Below are positions 8,303-19,128 of a DNA stretch of 64,000 nucleotides, one piece after another (position 1 is the first letter of the stretch; the number at the start of each line of letters is the position of its first letter). Under the pieces are notes generated by a model that was not told the origin of the DNA, did not search any database, and was given only the letters and a program-made list of their open reading frames with translations. The stretch comes from Desulfatibacillum sp. (GTDB lineage: Bacteria > Desulfobacterota > Desulfobacteria > Desulfobacterales > SpSt-501). The stretch covers positions 82,424 through 146,423 of the forward strand of contig DYEU01000023.1 of assembly GCA_020725555.1 (NCBI GenBank). The letters run 5' to 3'. Made by a program: the position numbers and the translations under genes.

Positions 8303-11300
8303 CGCTCCCCCACCCCCCCTTGGGCGAGATGGCCGAAAGGCCGTTTCCAGGCGGCGGCCAGCTCCTCCAGGTTCGCCGCGAGCGCGACCCGGCCGTCCAG
8401 GCCGAGGATTTCGAGCCGGGGATCGGAAACGACCTCGCCGATGCAACAGACGGGGAACCCCTGCAGCCGCGCCTCGATGTCCGGCCGCCGCGCCGGATCC
8501 GCGGTGAAGAGGAAGCGGCCGGCCGACTCCGAGAAGAGAAGCGTGTCCAGGCGCCGGACCCCCTCGGCCGGAACCCGGCGCGCGTCCACGCGCAACCCGA
8601 GCCCCCCGGCGACGGCGATCAGCGCGAGGTGGACGGCAAGCCCCCCGCGGTAGACGCCGTGGAGCGAGGCGAGTTGCTCCTCGCGGACCAGCGCCGCGAT
8701 CGCCCGGTAGAGGGGGAGAAAATCGGCACAGCGCACCTGCGGGACCTTCAAACCGGTGTAGCCGAGATGGCGGTAGTATTCGGAGCCGCCCAGCTCGTCG
8801 CGGGTCAGCCCGGCCGCGAACAGCAGGTCGCCCGCGACCTTGATCTCGGGGCTGACGCAGCGCCGCACGTCCTCGACCAGCGAGATCGTCGAAAACTGGA
8901 TCGTCTCCAGGGCGGAGACCTTGTGGGTCTCCCCGTAGCTTCCGGGGAGGTGGCCGTCGACGTACATGCTGTCCTTGCCGGAAAGCAGCGGGATCCCGTA
9001 GGCGAGGCAGGTCTCCTTGAGGGCGCGGCAGGCGCGCACGAGCTGGGCGGCCTTGAACCGGCCGTCGGGGTTCAGGACCGGGTCGTATTGAACGCTCGGC
9101 CAGCAGAAGTTGTCGACCCCGCCCACGTGATCGGGGTCCCCGCCCACGGCGAGCACGCGGCGGAAGGCCTCGTCGATCGTGCAGGCGGTCATCGCGTAGG
9201 CGTCGATGCGCGAATAGAAGGGCAGGATCGCCTGGGCGTAGGCGAGCCCCCTGCGGGAGGAGAGAAGCGGCCGGAGAACGGCGGCGTCGGCCGGCACGTC
9301 CCGGCCGACGCCGAGGAGCGGCTTGAGGACGCTGCCCCCTTGCACCTCGTGGTCGTACTGCCGCGCGATCCACTCCGTCGAGGCGAGGTTCGGGCTCGAG
9401 AGCAGATCGAGCAGCAGCCGCGTGCAGTCCCCGGGCTCCCCCAGGACCGGCTCCGTCAGGCCGCGCCGCTCGGGCGGGATCCACTCCGCCTCGAACTCCC
9501 ATTGCGGGAACCCGGCCCGGAGCAGGTCGAGATCGACGAAGGCGCAGGTCTCGCCCGCGTAGGTGAGGTGGAGCTTGCCGCTGTTGGTGTAGCGCCCGAT
9601 GACCGTGCTCTCGACCCCGTGGAGGCGCGAGAGTTCCAGGAAGCGGGAGACGTCCTCGGGCCGCACCGCGACGGTCATCCGCTCCTGGGATTCCGAGACC
9701 CAGATCTCCCAGGGGTCGAGCCCCTCGTATTTGAGAGGGACCTTCTCGAGGGCGACCTCGGCGCCACCGGAGAACCGGGCCGACTCCCCGATCGACGAGG
9801 AGAGCCCCCCGCCGCCGTTGTCGGTGATGAAGCGGATGAGCCCCTCGTCGCGCGCCGCAAGGAGAAAGTCGTGCATCTTCTTCTGGGTGTAGGGATCCCC
9901 GATCTGCACGTGCCCGGCCGGGGTGTGCTCGGAGAAGACCTCCGAGGAGGCCGTCACCCCGTGGATGCCGTCCTTGCCCACCCGGCCGCCGCACATGACG
10001 ATCAGGTCCCCGGCGGTGGTCGTCTTCTGCTCGGAGGGCTCCCCCGCGACGCGGGCCGGCATGATGCCGACGGCGGTCACGAAGACCAGGCATTTGCCCA
10101 TGTAGCCCGGGTCGAAGAGGAGCTGGCCGAAGACGGTGGGGATGCCGCTTTTGTTGCCGCCGTCGCGCACGCCTTCGACGACCCCGTCCAGCAGGCGCCG
10201 GGGGTGGAGGCGCGGCCGCAAGGGGCCGGCATAGTCCCTCGGACCCACGCAGAACCCCCAGCCGCCCAGGATGAGCTTCGCCCCGCGGCCGGTGCCGAGG
10301 GGATCGCGGTAGACCCCCACGATGCCCGTGATCGCCCCGCCGTAGGCCTCCATGTTCGAGGGCGAATTGTGCGTCTCGCCGGTGATGACGTAGTGGTGGC
10401 CCTCGTCCAGGCGCCCCGCCCCGGCGTTGTCCCAGAGGACGGAGACGACCCAGGGTTTTTGGCGGGCGATCGCGAGGGTGGGCTCTTCGATGAAGGTCGC
10501 AAAGAGGTTGTCGATCGTCTCGACCGCCTCGGCCCCCGCCTCGCGGTAATGGAACCGGCCGCGGAAGGTGTTGTGGTTGCAGTGGTCGCTTCGCGCCTGG
10601 GAGACGTACTCGAGCTCGACGTCCGTCGGGTCGCCGAGCCCGACGGCCCGGCGCGCCTGCCGGACGCGCGGGTCCTGGAAGTAGGCGCGGATGACGGGAA
10701 TGTCGCGGGGGTGGAGCGCCAGGCCCCGTTCGCGGCTGATCCGCAAGAGCTCCTCGTCCGCGGCGACGGGGATCGGGGTGACCCGCGGGCGCCGGTCGAG
10801 CCTCACCTTGGGGAGCACCCAACCGATCCCCTCCCGCGGGTCCCACTCCGCGGCGGACCAGAGGCGCCACTGCTGGATCAGGTCGTTGGCCAGGAGCTCG
10901 GCGGCGATCCGCTCCAGTTCGCGGCGCGAGGCCTGCGGGGCCTCGATGCAGTAGCGCTTCGAGGTGTAGGCCGCCTCGCCGGGCGCGAGGGCGCGGCCGA
11001 GGAGGTCCTCGATCGCCTCGATCGCCGTGGCGCCCGCGTTGTCGCGCACCCCGGGCCGGAGCCCCACCCACAGCACCCAATCCGCCGGCAGATCGAGGGT
11101 TCCCCAGGCGGAGCGCTGGGTCACGGGGTTGGTGAAGATCTCCCGCCGGATGCGCTCGAGCTCCTCCGCGTCGAGCGCCGCATCGAGCATGAGGATCTGC
11201 ACCGTGCGGATCCGCCGCGTTTCGATCCCGAAGTACTCGCGCGCCTTGCGCCGCAGGGCCTCGCCCTCGGCGTCGACCAGGGCGGGCTGCAGGGCGATCT

Positions 11301-11316
11301 CCAGTCGGGCGGGCAT
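8299..11316 (-). CDS. purL: phosphoribosylformylglycinamidine synthase, synthetase subunit
   Basis: A 1005-residue single chain that makes FGAM from FGAR, ATP and ammonia. The first 200 residues or so form a PurS-like/linker region (MPARLEIALQPALVDAEGEA, GVRDNAGATAIEAIEDLLGR). Two AIR-synthase-like halves follow, with SDHCNHNTF, ITGETHNSPS, GDLIVMCGGRVGKDGIHG and FITDNGGGGLSSSIGE visible. There is no fused glutaminase domain; that is the separate purQ. The length matches the roughly 1000-residue PurL of Geobacter-like bacteria rather than the 740-residue Bacillus type. It starts 13 bases downstream of rseP. Confidence 0.93.
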   Translation of the reverse strand: MPARLEIALQPALVDAEGEALRRKAREYFGIETRRIRTVQILMLDAALDAEELERIRREIFTNPVTQRSAWGTLDLPADWVLWVGLRPGVRDNAGATAIEAIEDLLGRALAPGEAAYTSKRYCIEAPQASRRELERIAAELLANDLIQQWRLWSAAEWDPREGIGWVLPKVRLDRRPRVTPIPVAADEELLRISRERGLALHPRDIPVIRAYFQDPRVRQARRAVGLGDPTDVELEYVSQARSDHCNHNTFRGRFHYREAGAEAVETIDNLFATFIEEPTLAIARQKPWVVSVLWDNAGAGRLDEGHHYVITGETHNSPSNMEAYGGAITGIVGVYRDPLGTGRGAKLILGGWGFCVGPRDYAGPLRPRLHPRRLLDGVVEGVRDGGNKSGIPTVFGQLLFDPGYMGKCLVFVTAVGIMPARVAGEPSEQKTTTAGDLIVMCGGRVGKDGIHGVTASSEVFSEHTPAGHVQIGDPYTQKKMHDFLLAARDEGLIRFITDNGGGGLSSSIGESARFSGGAEVALEKVPLKYEGLDPWEIWVSESQERMTVAVRPEDVSRFLELSRLHGVESTVIGRYTNSGKLHLTYAGETCAFVDLDLLRAGFPQWEFEAEWIPPERRGLTEPVLGEPGDCTRLLLDLLSSPNLASTEWIARQYDHEVQGGSVLKPLLGVGRDVPADAAVLRPLLSSRRGLAYAQAILPFYSRIDAYAMTACTIDEAFRRVLAVGGDPDHVGGVDNFCWPSVQYDPVLNPDGRFKAAQLVRACRALKETCLAYGIPLLSGKDSMYVDGHLPGSYGETHKVSALETIQFSTISLVEDVRRCVSPEIKVAGDLLFAAGLTRDELGGSEYYRHLGYTGLKVPQVRCADFLPLYRAIAALVREEQLASLHGVYRGGLAVHLALIAVAGGLGLRVDARRVPAEGVRRLDTLLFSESAGRFLFTADPARRPDIEARLQGFPVCCIGEVVSDPRLEILGLDGRVALAANLEELAAAWKRPFGHLAQGGVGER

Positions 11317-11329
11317 GGGGCGACCCCTT

Positions 11330-12400
11330 TCAGGAGCTGAAGAACAGCCGGGTGATGTCGTTGTAGAAGACGAGGATCATGAGCATGATGAGAAGCACCA
11401 TGCCCACCTGCTGGGCGATCTCGCGCACCTTGAGCCGGACCGGCCGGCCGCGCACGGCCTCGATGGCGAAGAACAGGAGATGGCCGCCGTCGAGCACCGG
11501 GATCGGCAGCAGGTTGATGACGGCGAGGTTCACGCTGATGACGGCGATGAACTGGAAGAGGCTCGCGATCCCCGCGCGCGCCTGATCGCCCGCCATCTGG
11601 GCGATCATGAGCGGGCCGCCGACGGTGTCCACGGAAATGCCGCCCGTGAGCAGCTTGGCCACGATGCGGACCATGAGGCCCACGATGCCCGCGGTCTGCC
11701 GCAGGCTCTCGGAGGCCGCCTCGAAGAACCCGAGCGGGCGGGTTTCGACCGCGCCCGCGCTGCCGATGCCGATGATGTAGCGCGGCGCCTCCTCGCCGAG
11801 GAGGTTGCGGGTCACCGCCGGCTCGGGCGCCACGCGCAGCACGAACCGCTCCCCGTCCCGCTCGACGGTAACCGCGATCTCGCGGCCGAGGCTGGCGTGG
11901 ATGCGGTCGGCCATCGCCTCCCAGCCCTCCACGGGAACCCCGTCGATCGCCACCACGCGGTCGCCGGGGAGAAACCCCGCGCGCTGGGCCGGCGAAGGCT
12001 CCTTCACCGCGCCGATCACGGGTTGGAGAACCGTGACCCCCGCGGCCAGGGCGATCCCCCAGAAGATCAGGATCGCGAGCAGGATGTTGAAAAAGGGCCC
12101 GGCGAAGACGATCAGCATCCGCTGCAGCACGGGCTTGTGGGTGAAGGAGAGCGGGATCTGCTCCGGGGGGAGCTCCTCGTCGGGCTCCTCGCCCACCATC
12201 TTCACGTACCCGCCGAGCGGCAGCAGCGAGAGCCGGTAATCGGTCAGGCCGATCTTTTTGCCGAAAAGCCGCGGGCCGAAGCCCAGGGAGAATTTCTCGA
12301 CCCCGACGCCGAAGAGCCGCGCGATGAAGAAATGGCCGAACTCGTGGAAAAAGATGAGGATGCCCAGTACGATCAGAAAGGCAAAGACGCTGTGTCCCAT
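11330..12400 (-). CDS. rseP: RIP site-2 metalloprotease
   Basis: A 356-residue inner-membrane protease. The zinc site HEFGH lies at residues 19-23 in the first membrane helix, a PDZ domain sits in the middle (PSPAQRAGFLPGDRVVAIDG), and the third ligand motif is NLLPIPVLDGGHLLFF near the C-terminus. It cleaves anti-sigma factors or signal-peptide remnants within the membrane. It follows dxr by 67 bases, the common dxr-rseP order. Which anti-sigma factor it cuts cannot be seen here. Confidence 0.94.
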   Translation of the reverse strand: MGHSVFAFLIVLGILIFFHEFGHFFIARLFGVGVEKFSLGFGPRLFGKKIGLTDYRLSLLPLGGYVKMVGEEPDEELPPEQIPLSFTHKPVLQRMLIVFAGPFFNILLAILIFWGIALAAGVTVLQPVIGAVKEPSPAQRAGFLPGDRVVAIDGVPVEGWEAMADRIHASLGREIAVTVERDGERFVLRVAPEPAVTRNLLGEEAPRYIIGIGSAGAVETRPLGFFEAASESLRQTAGIVGLMVRIVAKLLTGGISVDTVGGPLMIAQMAGDQARAGIASLFQFIAVISVNLAVINLLPIPVLDGGHLLFFAIEAVRGRPVRLKVREIAQQVGMVLLIMLMILVFYNDITRLFFSS

Positions 12401-12467
12401 GACGTTCCCCGCTCTCGGGCCTCAAGAGGGCCGCTTGCGGATCTATAGGGTCCGGGCCGCGCCGCGG

Positions 12468-13631
12468 TCAAGCCCGGTTTCGGACGATCCATTCCCGCGC
12501 CGCGGCGCGCGCCTCCCGGTCGGCTTCGAGCACCGCCTCCAGGGACTCCTCGGCTTCCGCGGCGTGCCGCCGGAGGGCGTGGGCGACGACCCGCGGGATG
12601 TCCCCGAAGCCGATCCGCCGTTCCAGGAACGCCCCCACCGCCTCCTCGTTGGCGGCGTTCAGCGCGGCCGGGGCGGTCCCGCCGGCCCGGGCGGCCTCGA
12701 GGGCGAGTGCGAGACACGGGAAGCGGACCGGGTCCGGCGCGCGGAAGGAAAGCGTGAGCCCTGCGGCGAACGCGGGCAGCTCCTGACCGAGCGGCAGCCG
12801 CTCGGGGTAAGAGAGCGCGTAGCCGATGGCCGCGGCCATGTCGGGAACGCCCATCTGGGCGAGCACCGTCCCGTCCCGGAGGGCGACCATCGAGTGCACG
12901 ATGCTCTGCGGGTGGACGACGACCTCGATCCGCTCGGGGGGGACGGAAAAGAGCCGCATGGCCTCGATCACCTCGAGCCCCTTGTTCATCAGGGTCGCCG
13001 AGTCCACGGTGATCTTGGCGCCCATGGACCAGTTCGGGTGGCGCAGCGCCTCCTCGGGGGTGACCTCCGCCAGGGTCTCGACGGGGCGCTCGAGGAAGGG
13101 GCCGCCCGAGGCGGTGAGCAGGATCCGCTCCAGCTCCGCGGGGGAGCGGCCTTCCAGGCACTGGAAGACGGCGCTGTGCTCGCTGTCGACCGGCAACAGC
13201 GATGCCCCGCAGGCGGCGGCCCGCCGGGTGACGAGCCCGCCGGCCATGACCAGGGTCTCCTTGTTGGCGATCGCGACGGTCTTGCCCGCCTCGACCGCGG
13301 CCAGCGTGGGCAAAAGCCCCGCGGCGCCCACGATGGCATTCAACGTGAGGTCCGCCGAGGGCCAGGAAGCCGCCCGGCGGTAGCCCTCCTCCCCGCAGAG
13401 GATCTCCGGCCGCGACGCCGGTGGAAGGCTCGCGGCCAGATCGCGGGCGGCCCGGGCGTCGGCGACCACGACCGCCTCCGGCCGGAAGCGGCGGATCTGG
13501 TCGGCGAGCACCTCGAGCCGCCGGTGCGCGGCGAGGGCCTTGACGGCGAAACGCTCGGGAAAGCGGGCGACGATCCGCAGGGCGCCCTGCCCGATCGATC
13601 CCGTCGATCCAAGGATGGAGAGCCGTTTCAT
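12468..13631 (-). CDS. dxr: 1-deoxy-D-xylulose 5-phosphate reductoisomerase
   Basis: 387 residues, starting MKRLSILGSTGSIGQGALRI (NADPH-binding). ANKETLVMAGG, LLPVDSEHSAVFQCLEG, ASGGPFLE and NWSMGAKITVDSATLMNKGLE are all diagnostic of DXR, including the metal-binding Asp and Glu residues. It makes MEP in the non-mevalonate isoprenoid pathway and feeds the undecaprenyl diphosphate synthase two genes upstream. The ATG at 13631 lies 41 bases after the cdsA stop. Confidence 0.95.
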   Translation of the reverse strand: MKRLSILGSTGSIGQGALRIVARFPERFAVKALAAHRRLEVLADQIRRFRPEAVVVADARAARDLAASLPPASRPEILCGEEGYRRAASWPSADLTLNAIVGAAGLLPTLAAVEAGKTVAIANKETLVMAGGLVTRRAAACGASLLPVDSEHSAVFQCLEGRSPAELERILLTASGGPFLERPVETLAEVTPEEALRHPNWSMGAKITVDSATLMNKGLEVIEAMRLFSVPPERIEVVVHPQSIVHSMVALRDGTVLAQMGVPDMAAAIGYALSYPERLPLGQELPAFAAGLTLSFRAPDPVRFPCLALALEAARAGGTAPAALNAANEEAVGAFLERRIGFGDIPRVVAHALRRHAAEAEESLEAVLEADREARAAAREWIVRNRA

Positions 13632-13672
13632 CGGCGACCGAGGGGAAGCTTCCGCCGCGCGGGGTCCTGCCC

Positions 13673-14527
13673 TCAGGGCGGGCCGAGCCCGAGGCGCAGC
13701 CCGAAGGCGACCGGGGCGGCGAACAAGAGGGCATCCAAGCGGTCGAGAAACCCGCCGTGCCCCGGGAGCAGCGATCCCGAGTCCTTGACCCCCGCCGCCC
13801 GTTTCCAGCAGGACTCGAACAGATCCCCCGCCTGCCCCGCGAGCCCGACCAGCAGCCCGAAGGCCGCGCCCCCGGCGGCGGAGAGCCCCGACAGGAATCC
13901 GGCCGCCCCCAGCGCCCCCGTGAGGAGGCTCGCCGCAAGGCCGGCGATCGCCCCTTCCACGGTCTTGCCGGGGCTGATCGCCGGCGCGAGCTTGTGCCGG
14001 CCCCGGAGGGTGCCGACGTAAAAGGCGGCCGAGTCCCCGGCGAACACCACGGCGCAGGTGAGCAGCACCCAGGCCACCCCCTCGGGCATGGAACGCAGGG
14101 CGATGAAGAGCGCGATCGGCAGCGCGCAGTAGACGAGCCCGAGGACCTGCCGCGCGACCCCGGCCAGCACGAGACGGTCGGCGGGAAAGCGCCTGAGGCC
14201 GAGCGCCCCGCAGCAGACGAGGTGGAGGGCCATAACGGCGGGCAGGGCCGCCCACGCGCCCGCGTGGGCGACGAGAACGAGGGCGACGGCCGCGGCATAG
14301 CCGACCCACGCCAGTTCGCCCGCCTCGCCGCGGCCGTCGGGTGCGCGGGCGAGTTTCTGGAATTCCCTCAGGCAACCCAGGGCGCCGAGCAGGCCGAGGG
14401 CGGAAAAGGCGACCCCGCCGGCGGCGACGCAGGCGACCAGCACCGCCAGCGCGACGAGCGCGGTGACCCAGCGGCGGCCGTGGTCCGCCGCCTGCCACTT
14501 CCCGGCCCTCGGGTCCGGATCCTGCAC
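13673..14527 (-). CDS. cdsA: phosphatidate cytidylyltransferase (CDP-diacylglycerol synthase)
   Basis: A 284-residue polytopic membrane protein with eight or so hydrophobic segments. The C-terminal signature SCWKRAAGVKDSGSLLPGHGG followed by FLDRLDALLF matches the CdsA consensus (KDxxxxxPGHGGxxDRxD). It converts phosphatidic acid and CTP to CDP-diacylglycerol. It starts 12 bases after uppS. A second, unrelated CDP-diacylglycerol synthase candidate of TAM41 type lies at 51147-52097. Confidence 0.93.
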   Translation of the reverse strand: MQDPDPRAGKWQAADHGRRWVTALVALAVLVACVAAGGVAFSALGLLGALGCLREFQKLARAPDGRGEAGELAWVGYAAAVALVLVAHAGAWAALPAVMALHLVCCGALGLRRFPADRLVLAGVARQVLGLVYCALPIALFIALRSMPEGVAWVLLTCAVVFAGDSAAFYVGTLRGRHKLAPAISPGKTVEGAIAGLAASLLTGALGAAGFLSGLSAAGGAAFGLLVGLAGQAGDLFESCWKRAAGVKDSGSLLPGHGGFLDRLDALLFAAPVAFGLRLGLGPP

Positions 14528-14539
14528 CGTTGCCTCCCG

Positions 14540-15283
14540 CTAGAGATGCCCGAAGCGCCGCTCGCGGCGGCCGAAGTCGGCAAGGATGGCTTCGAACTCG
14601 CGGCGGCTGAAATCGGGCCAGAGGGTGGGGGTGACGAAGATCTCCGTGTAGGCGATCTGCCACAACAGGAAGTTGCTGACCCGCAGTTCGCCGCCGGTGC
14701 GGATCAAAAGGTCCGGGTCGGGGACCCCCGCGGTGTCGAGCGCGGCCGCGAGGGCCGCTTCGTCGATCTTCTCGGGCCGCATCCTCCCGGCCTGTACCGC
14801 CTCGGCGATCCGCCGTGCCGCGCGCGCGATCTCGTCCCGGCCGCCGTAGCTCAGGGCGAGGTGGAGCCGGAGGCCCGCGTTATCGCGGGTTTCGTCCACG
14901 ACACGGCCGAGCGCCTCGCGCACGTCGTCCGGCAGCCGCTCGAGCCTGCCGATGGGATGCAGGCGGATGCCGTTGCGCACGAGCTCGGCGCGCTCCTGGT
15001 CGATGAACCGGCGCAGCAGCCCCATCAGCGCGTTCACCTCGGATGCGGGCCGCTGCCAGTTTTCCGTGGAGAAGGCGTAGAGCGTGAGGTGGGCGATGCC
15101 CAGCTCGCGGCAGGCGCGCACCACCATGCGCACGGTCTCCGCGCCCTTTTCGTGCCCCGTGACGCGCGACATCAGCCGCCGGCTCGCCCAGCGGCCGTTT
15201 CCGTCCATGATGATCGCGACATGGACGGGCAGGGCGGGGGCGGGGGGGGGCTCCAGGGCGCGGGAGGCGGTCTCAGAACTCAA
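14540..15283 (-). CDS. uppS: undecaprenyl diphosphate synthase (cis-prenyltransferase)
   Basis: 247 residues. After a Pro/Ala-rich N-terminus comes the substrate motif HVAIIMDGNGRWA with the catalytic Asp, then TLYAFSTENW, ALSYGGRDEI, and DLLIRTGGELRVSNFLLWQ. It builds the C55 carrier for peptidoglycan and O-antigen. Its start overlaps the frr stop by 11 bases, so the two are translationally coupled. Confidence 0.94.
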   Translation of the reverse strand: MSSETASRALEPPPAPALPVHVAIIMDGNGRWASRRLMSRVTGHEKGAETVRMVVRACRELGIAHLTLYAFSTENWQRPASEVNALMGLLRRFIDQERAELVRNGIRLHPIGRLERLPDDVREALGRVVDETRDNAGLRLHLALSYGGRDEIARAARRIAEAVQAGRMRPEKIDEAALAAALDTAGVPDPDLLIRTGGELRVSNFLLWQIAYTEIFVTPTLWPDFSRREFEAILADFGRRERRFGHL

Positions 15284-15830
15284 GGATCTCTTTCTCTTTT
15301 TCCTTGAAGCAGCGATCGACGAGCTCGATGTGCTCGTCGGTCATCTTCTGGATCTTCTCCTGCGCCTTGAAGGCCTCGTCCTCGGAGATCCCGCCGTCTT
15401 TCTTGAGCGCCTTGATCCGTTCGTTCGCCTCGCGGCGGATGTTGCGGATCGAGACCTTGTGCTCCTCGCAGATCTTGTTGACGAGCTTGACGAGCTCCTT
15501 GCGGCGCTGCTCGGTGAGCGGGGGGACGGCGATGCGCATGATCTTGCCGTCGCTGGTCGGCGTGAGGCCCAGGTCGGCCTTGAGGATCGCCTTCTCGATC
15601 TCCTTGATGACCGAGGCGTCCCAGGGTTGGATGGTGATCAGGCGGCTTTCGGGCACGGCGAGGGTGGCGAGCTGCTGCAGCGGCGTCAGGCTGCCGTAGT
15701 AGTCGACCTTGACCCCGTCGAGCAGCGAAAGCGAGGCCCGCCCCGTGCGCACGCGCTTCAGGTCGCGCTTGAGATCCTCGATCGCCTTCTCCATGCCCTG
15801 CCGCGTCTCGCGCTGGATGTCTTCGATCAT
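15273..15830 (-). CDS. frr: ribosome recycling factor
   Basis: 185 residues, the standard length. It shows the three-helix-bundle protein's motifs KRVRTGRASLSLLDGVKVDY, IQPWDASVIKEIEKAI, and RRKELVKLVNKICEEHKVSIRNIRR. It splits post-termination ribosomes together with EF-G. It is preceded by pyrH in the usual order tsf-pyrH-frr and overlaps the uppS start. Confidence 0.96.
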   Translation of the reverse strand: MIEDIQRETRQGMEKAIEDLKRDLKRVRTGRASLSLLDGVKVDYYGSLTPLQQLATLAVPESRLITIQPWDASVIKEIEKAILKADLGLTPTSDGKIMRIAVPPLTEQRRKELVKLVNKICEEHKVSIRNIRREANERIKALKKDGGISEDEAFKAQEKIQKMTDEHIELVDRCFKEKEKEILEF

Positions 15831-15854
15831 GGCTTGCGTTCTCCCTCCCGGTCC

Positions 15855-16571
15855 TCAGGGGTGGATGCGGGTCCCGACCTCTTCGCCGCAGACGACCCGG
15901 CGGATGTTCCCCGGCGTCTTCAGCCGGAAGACGGCGAGCGGCAGCTCGTTGTCCATGGCGAGCGAGATGGCCGTCATGTCCATGATTTTCAGCTGCCGCT
16001 CCAGCACCTCCATGAAGCTCACCGACGGCAAAAGCCGCGCATCGGGGTGGGCGGCCGGATCGCGGTCGTAGACCCCCTCCACCTTGGTCGCCTTGAGCAG
16101 GATTTCGGCATGGATCTCCTGGCCCCGCAGCACGGCGGCCGTGTCGGTGGTGAAGTAGGGGTTGCCGGTCCCGGCGGCGAAGATCACGACCCGCCCCTTC
16201 TCCAGGTGCCGGATGGCCCGCCTCAGGATGTAGGGCTCGGCCACCTGGTGCATGCCGATGGCGGTCTGGACCCGGGTCGGCACGCCTTTCTTTTCGAGCG
16301 CGTCCTGGAGCGCCAGGCTGTTGATCACCGTCGCCAGCATGCCCATGTGGTCGGCCGAGGTCCGGTCCATCCCGTAGGAGCTCGCGGCGATGCCGCGGAA
16401 GATGTTCCCGCCGCCGACGACGACGGCGGTCTGCACCCCCAGCCGCACGATGCCGCGCAGCTCCTCGGCGACGAAGCGGATCATCTCGGGGTGGATGCCG
16501 AATTCCTGGTCCCCCATCAGGGCTTCGCCGCTGATCTTGACGATGACCCGCCGGTAGCGAGGCTGCTCCAC
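15855..16571 (-). CDS. pyrH: UMP kinase
   Basis: 238 residues from a GTG start at 16571 ([20 protein letters not shown]), the point where family similarity begins. A GGGGGA purine run lies upstream, overlapping the tsf stop region. Motifs include [27 protein letters not shown] and [13 protein letters not shown]. The hexameric amino-acid-kinase-fold enzyme phosphorylates UMP and is allosterically regulated by GTP/UTP in most bacteria. An ATG further upstream at 16652 would add non-homologous residues inside tsf. Confidence 0.94.
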   Translation of the reverse strand: MEQPRYRRVIVKISGEALMGDQEFGIHPEMIRFVAEELRGIVRLGVQTAVVVGGGNIFRGIAASSYGMDRTSADHMGMLATVINSLALQDALEKKGVPTRVQTAIGMHQVAEPYILRRAIRHLEKGRVVIFAAGTGNPYFTTDTAAVLRGQEIHAEILLKATKVEGVYDRDPAAHPDARLLPSVSFMEVLERQLKIMDMTAISLAMDNELPLAVFRLKTPGNIRRVVCGEEVGTRIHP

Positions 16572-16573
16572 GC

Positions 16574-17166
16574 TCAATCCCCCACCTGCATGCGGACGAA
16601 ACGCCGGACGGTGATGTTCTCGCCGATCTTGGCGATGAGCTCGTTCAAGCAATCGGCGATCGTGAGGTCGGGGTTGCGGACGTAGCGCTGCTGCAGGAGG
16701 CAGTTGTCTTCGTAGAACTTCTTGAGCTTGCCCTCGACGATCTTTTCGATCACCTTGTCGGGCTTGCCGGTCTCCTTCGCCTGGGCGGCGTAGATTTCAC
16801 GCTCCTTGGCGACGACCTCGGGGGGGATGTCCTCCGGCCGCACCCCGAGGGGGTTGGCGGCGGCGATGTGCATCGCGAGGTTGCGGGCGAATTCCTGAAA
16901 CTGCTCGTTCTTGGCGACGAAATCGGTCTCGCAGTCGACCTCCACGAGAACCCCGAGCTTGCCGCCGTGGTGAATGTAGGCGGCGATCGTCCCCTCCCCG
17001 GTCGCCCGGCCCGCCCGTTTCTGGGCGGTCGCGAGCCCCTTCTTGCGCAGCACCTCGACCGCCCGCGCGAGATCCCCGCCGGCGGCGGCGAGCGCCTCCT
17101 TGCAGTCCATCATCCCGGCCCCGGTCTTCTCCCGGAGCTCCTTGACCAGTTTCGCGCTGATCTCCG

Positions 17167-17170
<4 letters not shown>
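16574..17170 (-). CDS. tsf: translation elongation factor EF-Ts
   Basis: 198 residues: [20 protein letters not shown] (N-terminal UBA-like domain) and the nucleotide-exchange core [21 protein letters not shown]. The protein is of the short type with one core subdomain and a C-terminal helix ending FVRMQVGD, typical of Thermus and many deltaproteobacteria rather than the 280-residue E. coli form. Its ATG overlaps the rpsB stop by four bases (ATGA at 17167-17170). Confidence 0.95.
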
Positions 17171-18069
<899 letters not shown>

Positions 18070-18197
18070 GCGGATCTCCTTTCGGTTGGTTTCCTCCGCC
18101 GCCCTCGGGCATGCCTCCACCCCGCGGCGGCGGGGCACCGGGAGGCAGGAAGGGGCGGCGTGTGGGATGAAAAACGCCGTGATTTCGTAAACTCCTG

Positions 18198-18227
18198 CTT
18201 ATAATCGATCGGTCGTCTTTCTGGCAA
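18198..18227 (-). promoter_or_regulatory. sigma-70 promoter of rpsB-tsf
   Basis: Minus strand: -35 TTGCCA (18227-18222), an 18-base spacer, and -10 TATAAG (18203-18198). Each hexamer matches consensus at five of six positions. The promoter overlaps the prmC stop codon and gives a leader of about 120 bases before rpsB, long enough for S2 autoregulation. Confidence 0.7.
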
Positions 18228-19128
18228 GATCTTTTTTTAGGACTCGCAGCACCCGGTCCCGGCCGGAGAGGTCCGGAAGGCAGCTCACCTGCGCCGGAAG
18301 CCCCGCCGCGGCGATCAGCCGCTCGAGGGCGGGGCGCTGGTCGTGGCCGATTTCGAGCAGCAGGACGCCCCCCGGCGCGAGAAGCCCCCATACGCCGCCC
18401 AGGATCGCGCGGTAGGCGTCGAGCCCGTCCTCCCCCCCGTCGAGGGCCGCCCGCGGCTCGAAGCGTGCGATCTCGGGCTGCAGGGTCTCGATCCGGCCGC
18501 TGGGGATGTAGGGCGGGTTGGAGACGATCAGGTCGAAGGGGGCCGCCCCGGGCCGCAGGGCCGCAGCCCAGTCGGCGACGAAGAAGCGGATCCGCCCCCT
18601 GCAGCCGTGGCCGGCCGCGTTGCGCCGGGCGAGCCGCACCGCGGCGGCGGAGCGGTCGCCGGCGAAGTAGCGGTGGCCGGGGGCCTCGCAGGCGAGCGCG
18701 ATCACGACGGCCCCCGAGCCGCAGCCGAGGTCGAGGACCCGGAGGGCGCATCCCGCCGGAGCCCGGCCGATGACCTCGAGGGCGGCCTCGACCAGGCGCT
18801 CGGTTTCGGGCCGCGGGATGAGGACCTCGGGGGTGACCTCGAGATCCAGGGTCCAGAACCCGCGCCTGCCGGTCAGGTAGGCGGTCGGCTCGCGGCCGAG
18901 CCGGCGCGCGAGCAGCCCCTGGAACGCGGCCTCCTCCTGGGGCGAGAGCGCGCGCCCGAGGTGCCGGAAGAGCTCGCCGCGCGGGCAGCCCAGGACGAAG
19001 GCGAGCAGGATCTCGGCCGTCGACCGCGGGCTGTCGATCCCGTGGGCGGCGAGCCGGCGGGCGGCTTCGCGGAGTCGGGCGGCCGCGCTGTTGTCCCGGG
19101 GGTCAGGCGGGGGGGGCGGCGTCGGCAT
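18199..19128 (-). CDS. prmC: release-factor glutamine methyltransferase
   Basis: 309 residues. The N-terminal helical domain includes [20 protein letters not shown]; the SAM-binding Rossmann domain has [16 protein letters not shown], and the catalytic motif is NPPY ([11 protein letters not shown]). It methylates the Gln of the GGQ motif in RF1/RF2. It overlaps the end of prfA by 26 bases, the classical prfA-prmC pairing. The first 10 residues are Pro-rich and may not all be translated. Confidence 0.94.
   Translation of the reverse strand: MPTPPPPPDPRDNSAAARLREAARRLAAHGIDSPRSTAEILLAFVLGCPRGELFRHLGRALSPQEEAAFQGLLARRLGREPTAYLTGRRGFWTLDLEVTPEVLIPRPETERLVEAALEVIGRAPAGCALRVLDLGCGSGAVVIALACEAPGHRYFAGDRSAAAVRLARRNAAGHGCRGRIRFFVADWAAALRPGAAPFDLIVSNPPYIPSGRIETLQPEIARFEPRAALDGGEDGLDAYRAILGGVWGLLAPGGVLLLEIGHDQRPALERLIAAAGLPAQVSCLPDLSGRDRVLRVLKKDLARKTTDRL

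Noticed and set aside
8320..11340. Open frame of about 1000 codons on the plus strand opposite purL
   Set aside because: It mirrors purL, has no family features and a composition of codon-shadow type; high G+C keeps the antisense frame free of stops.
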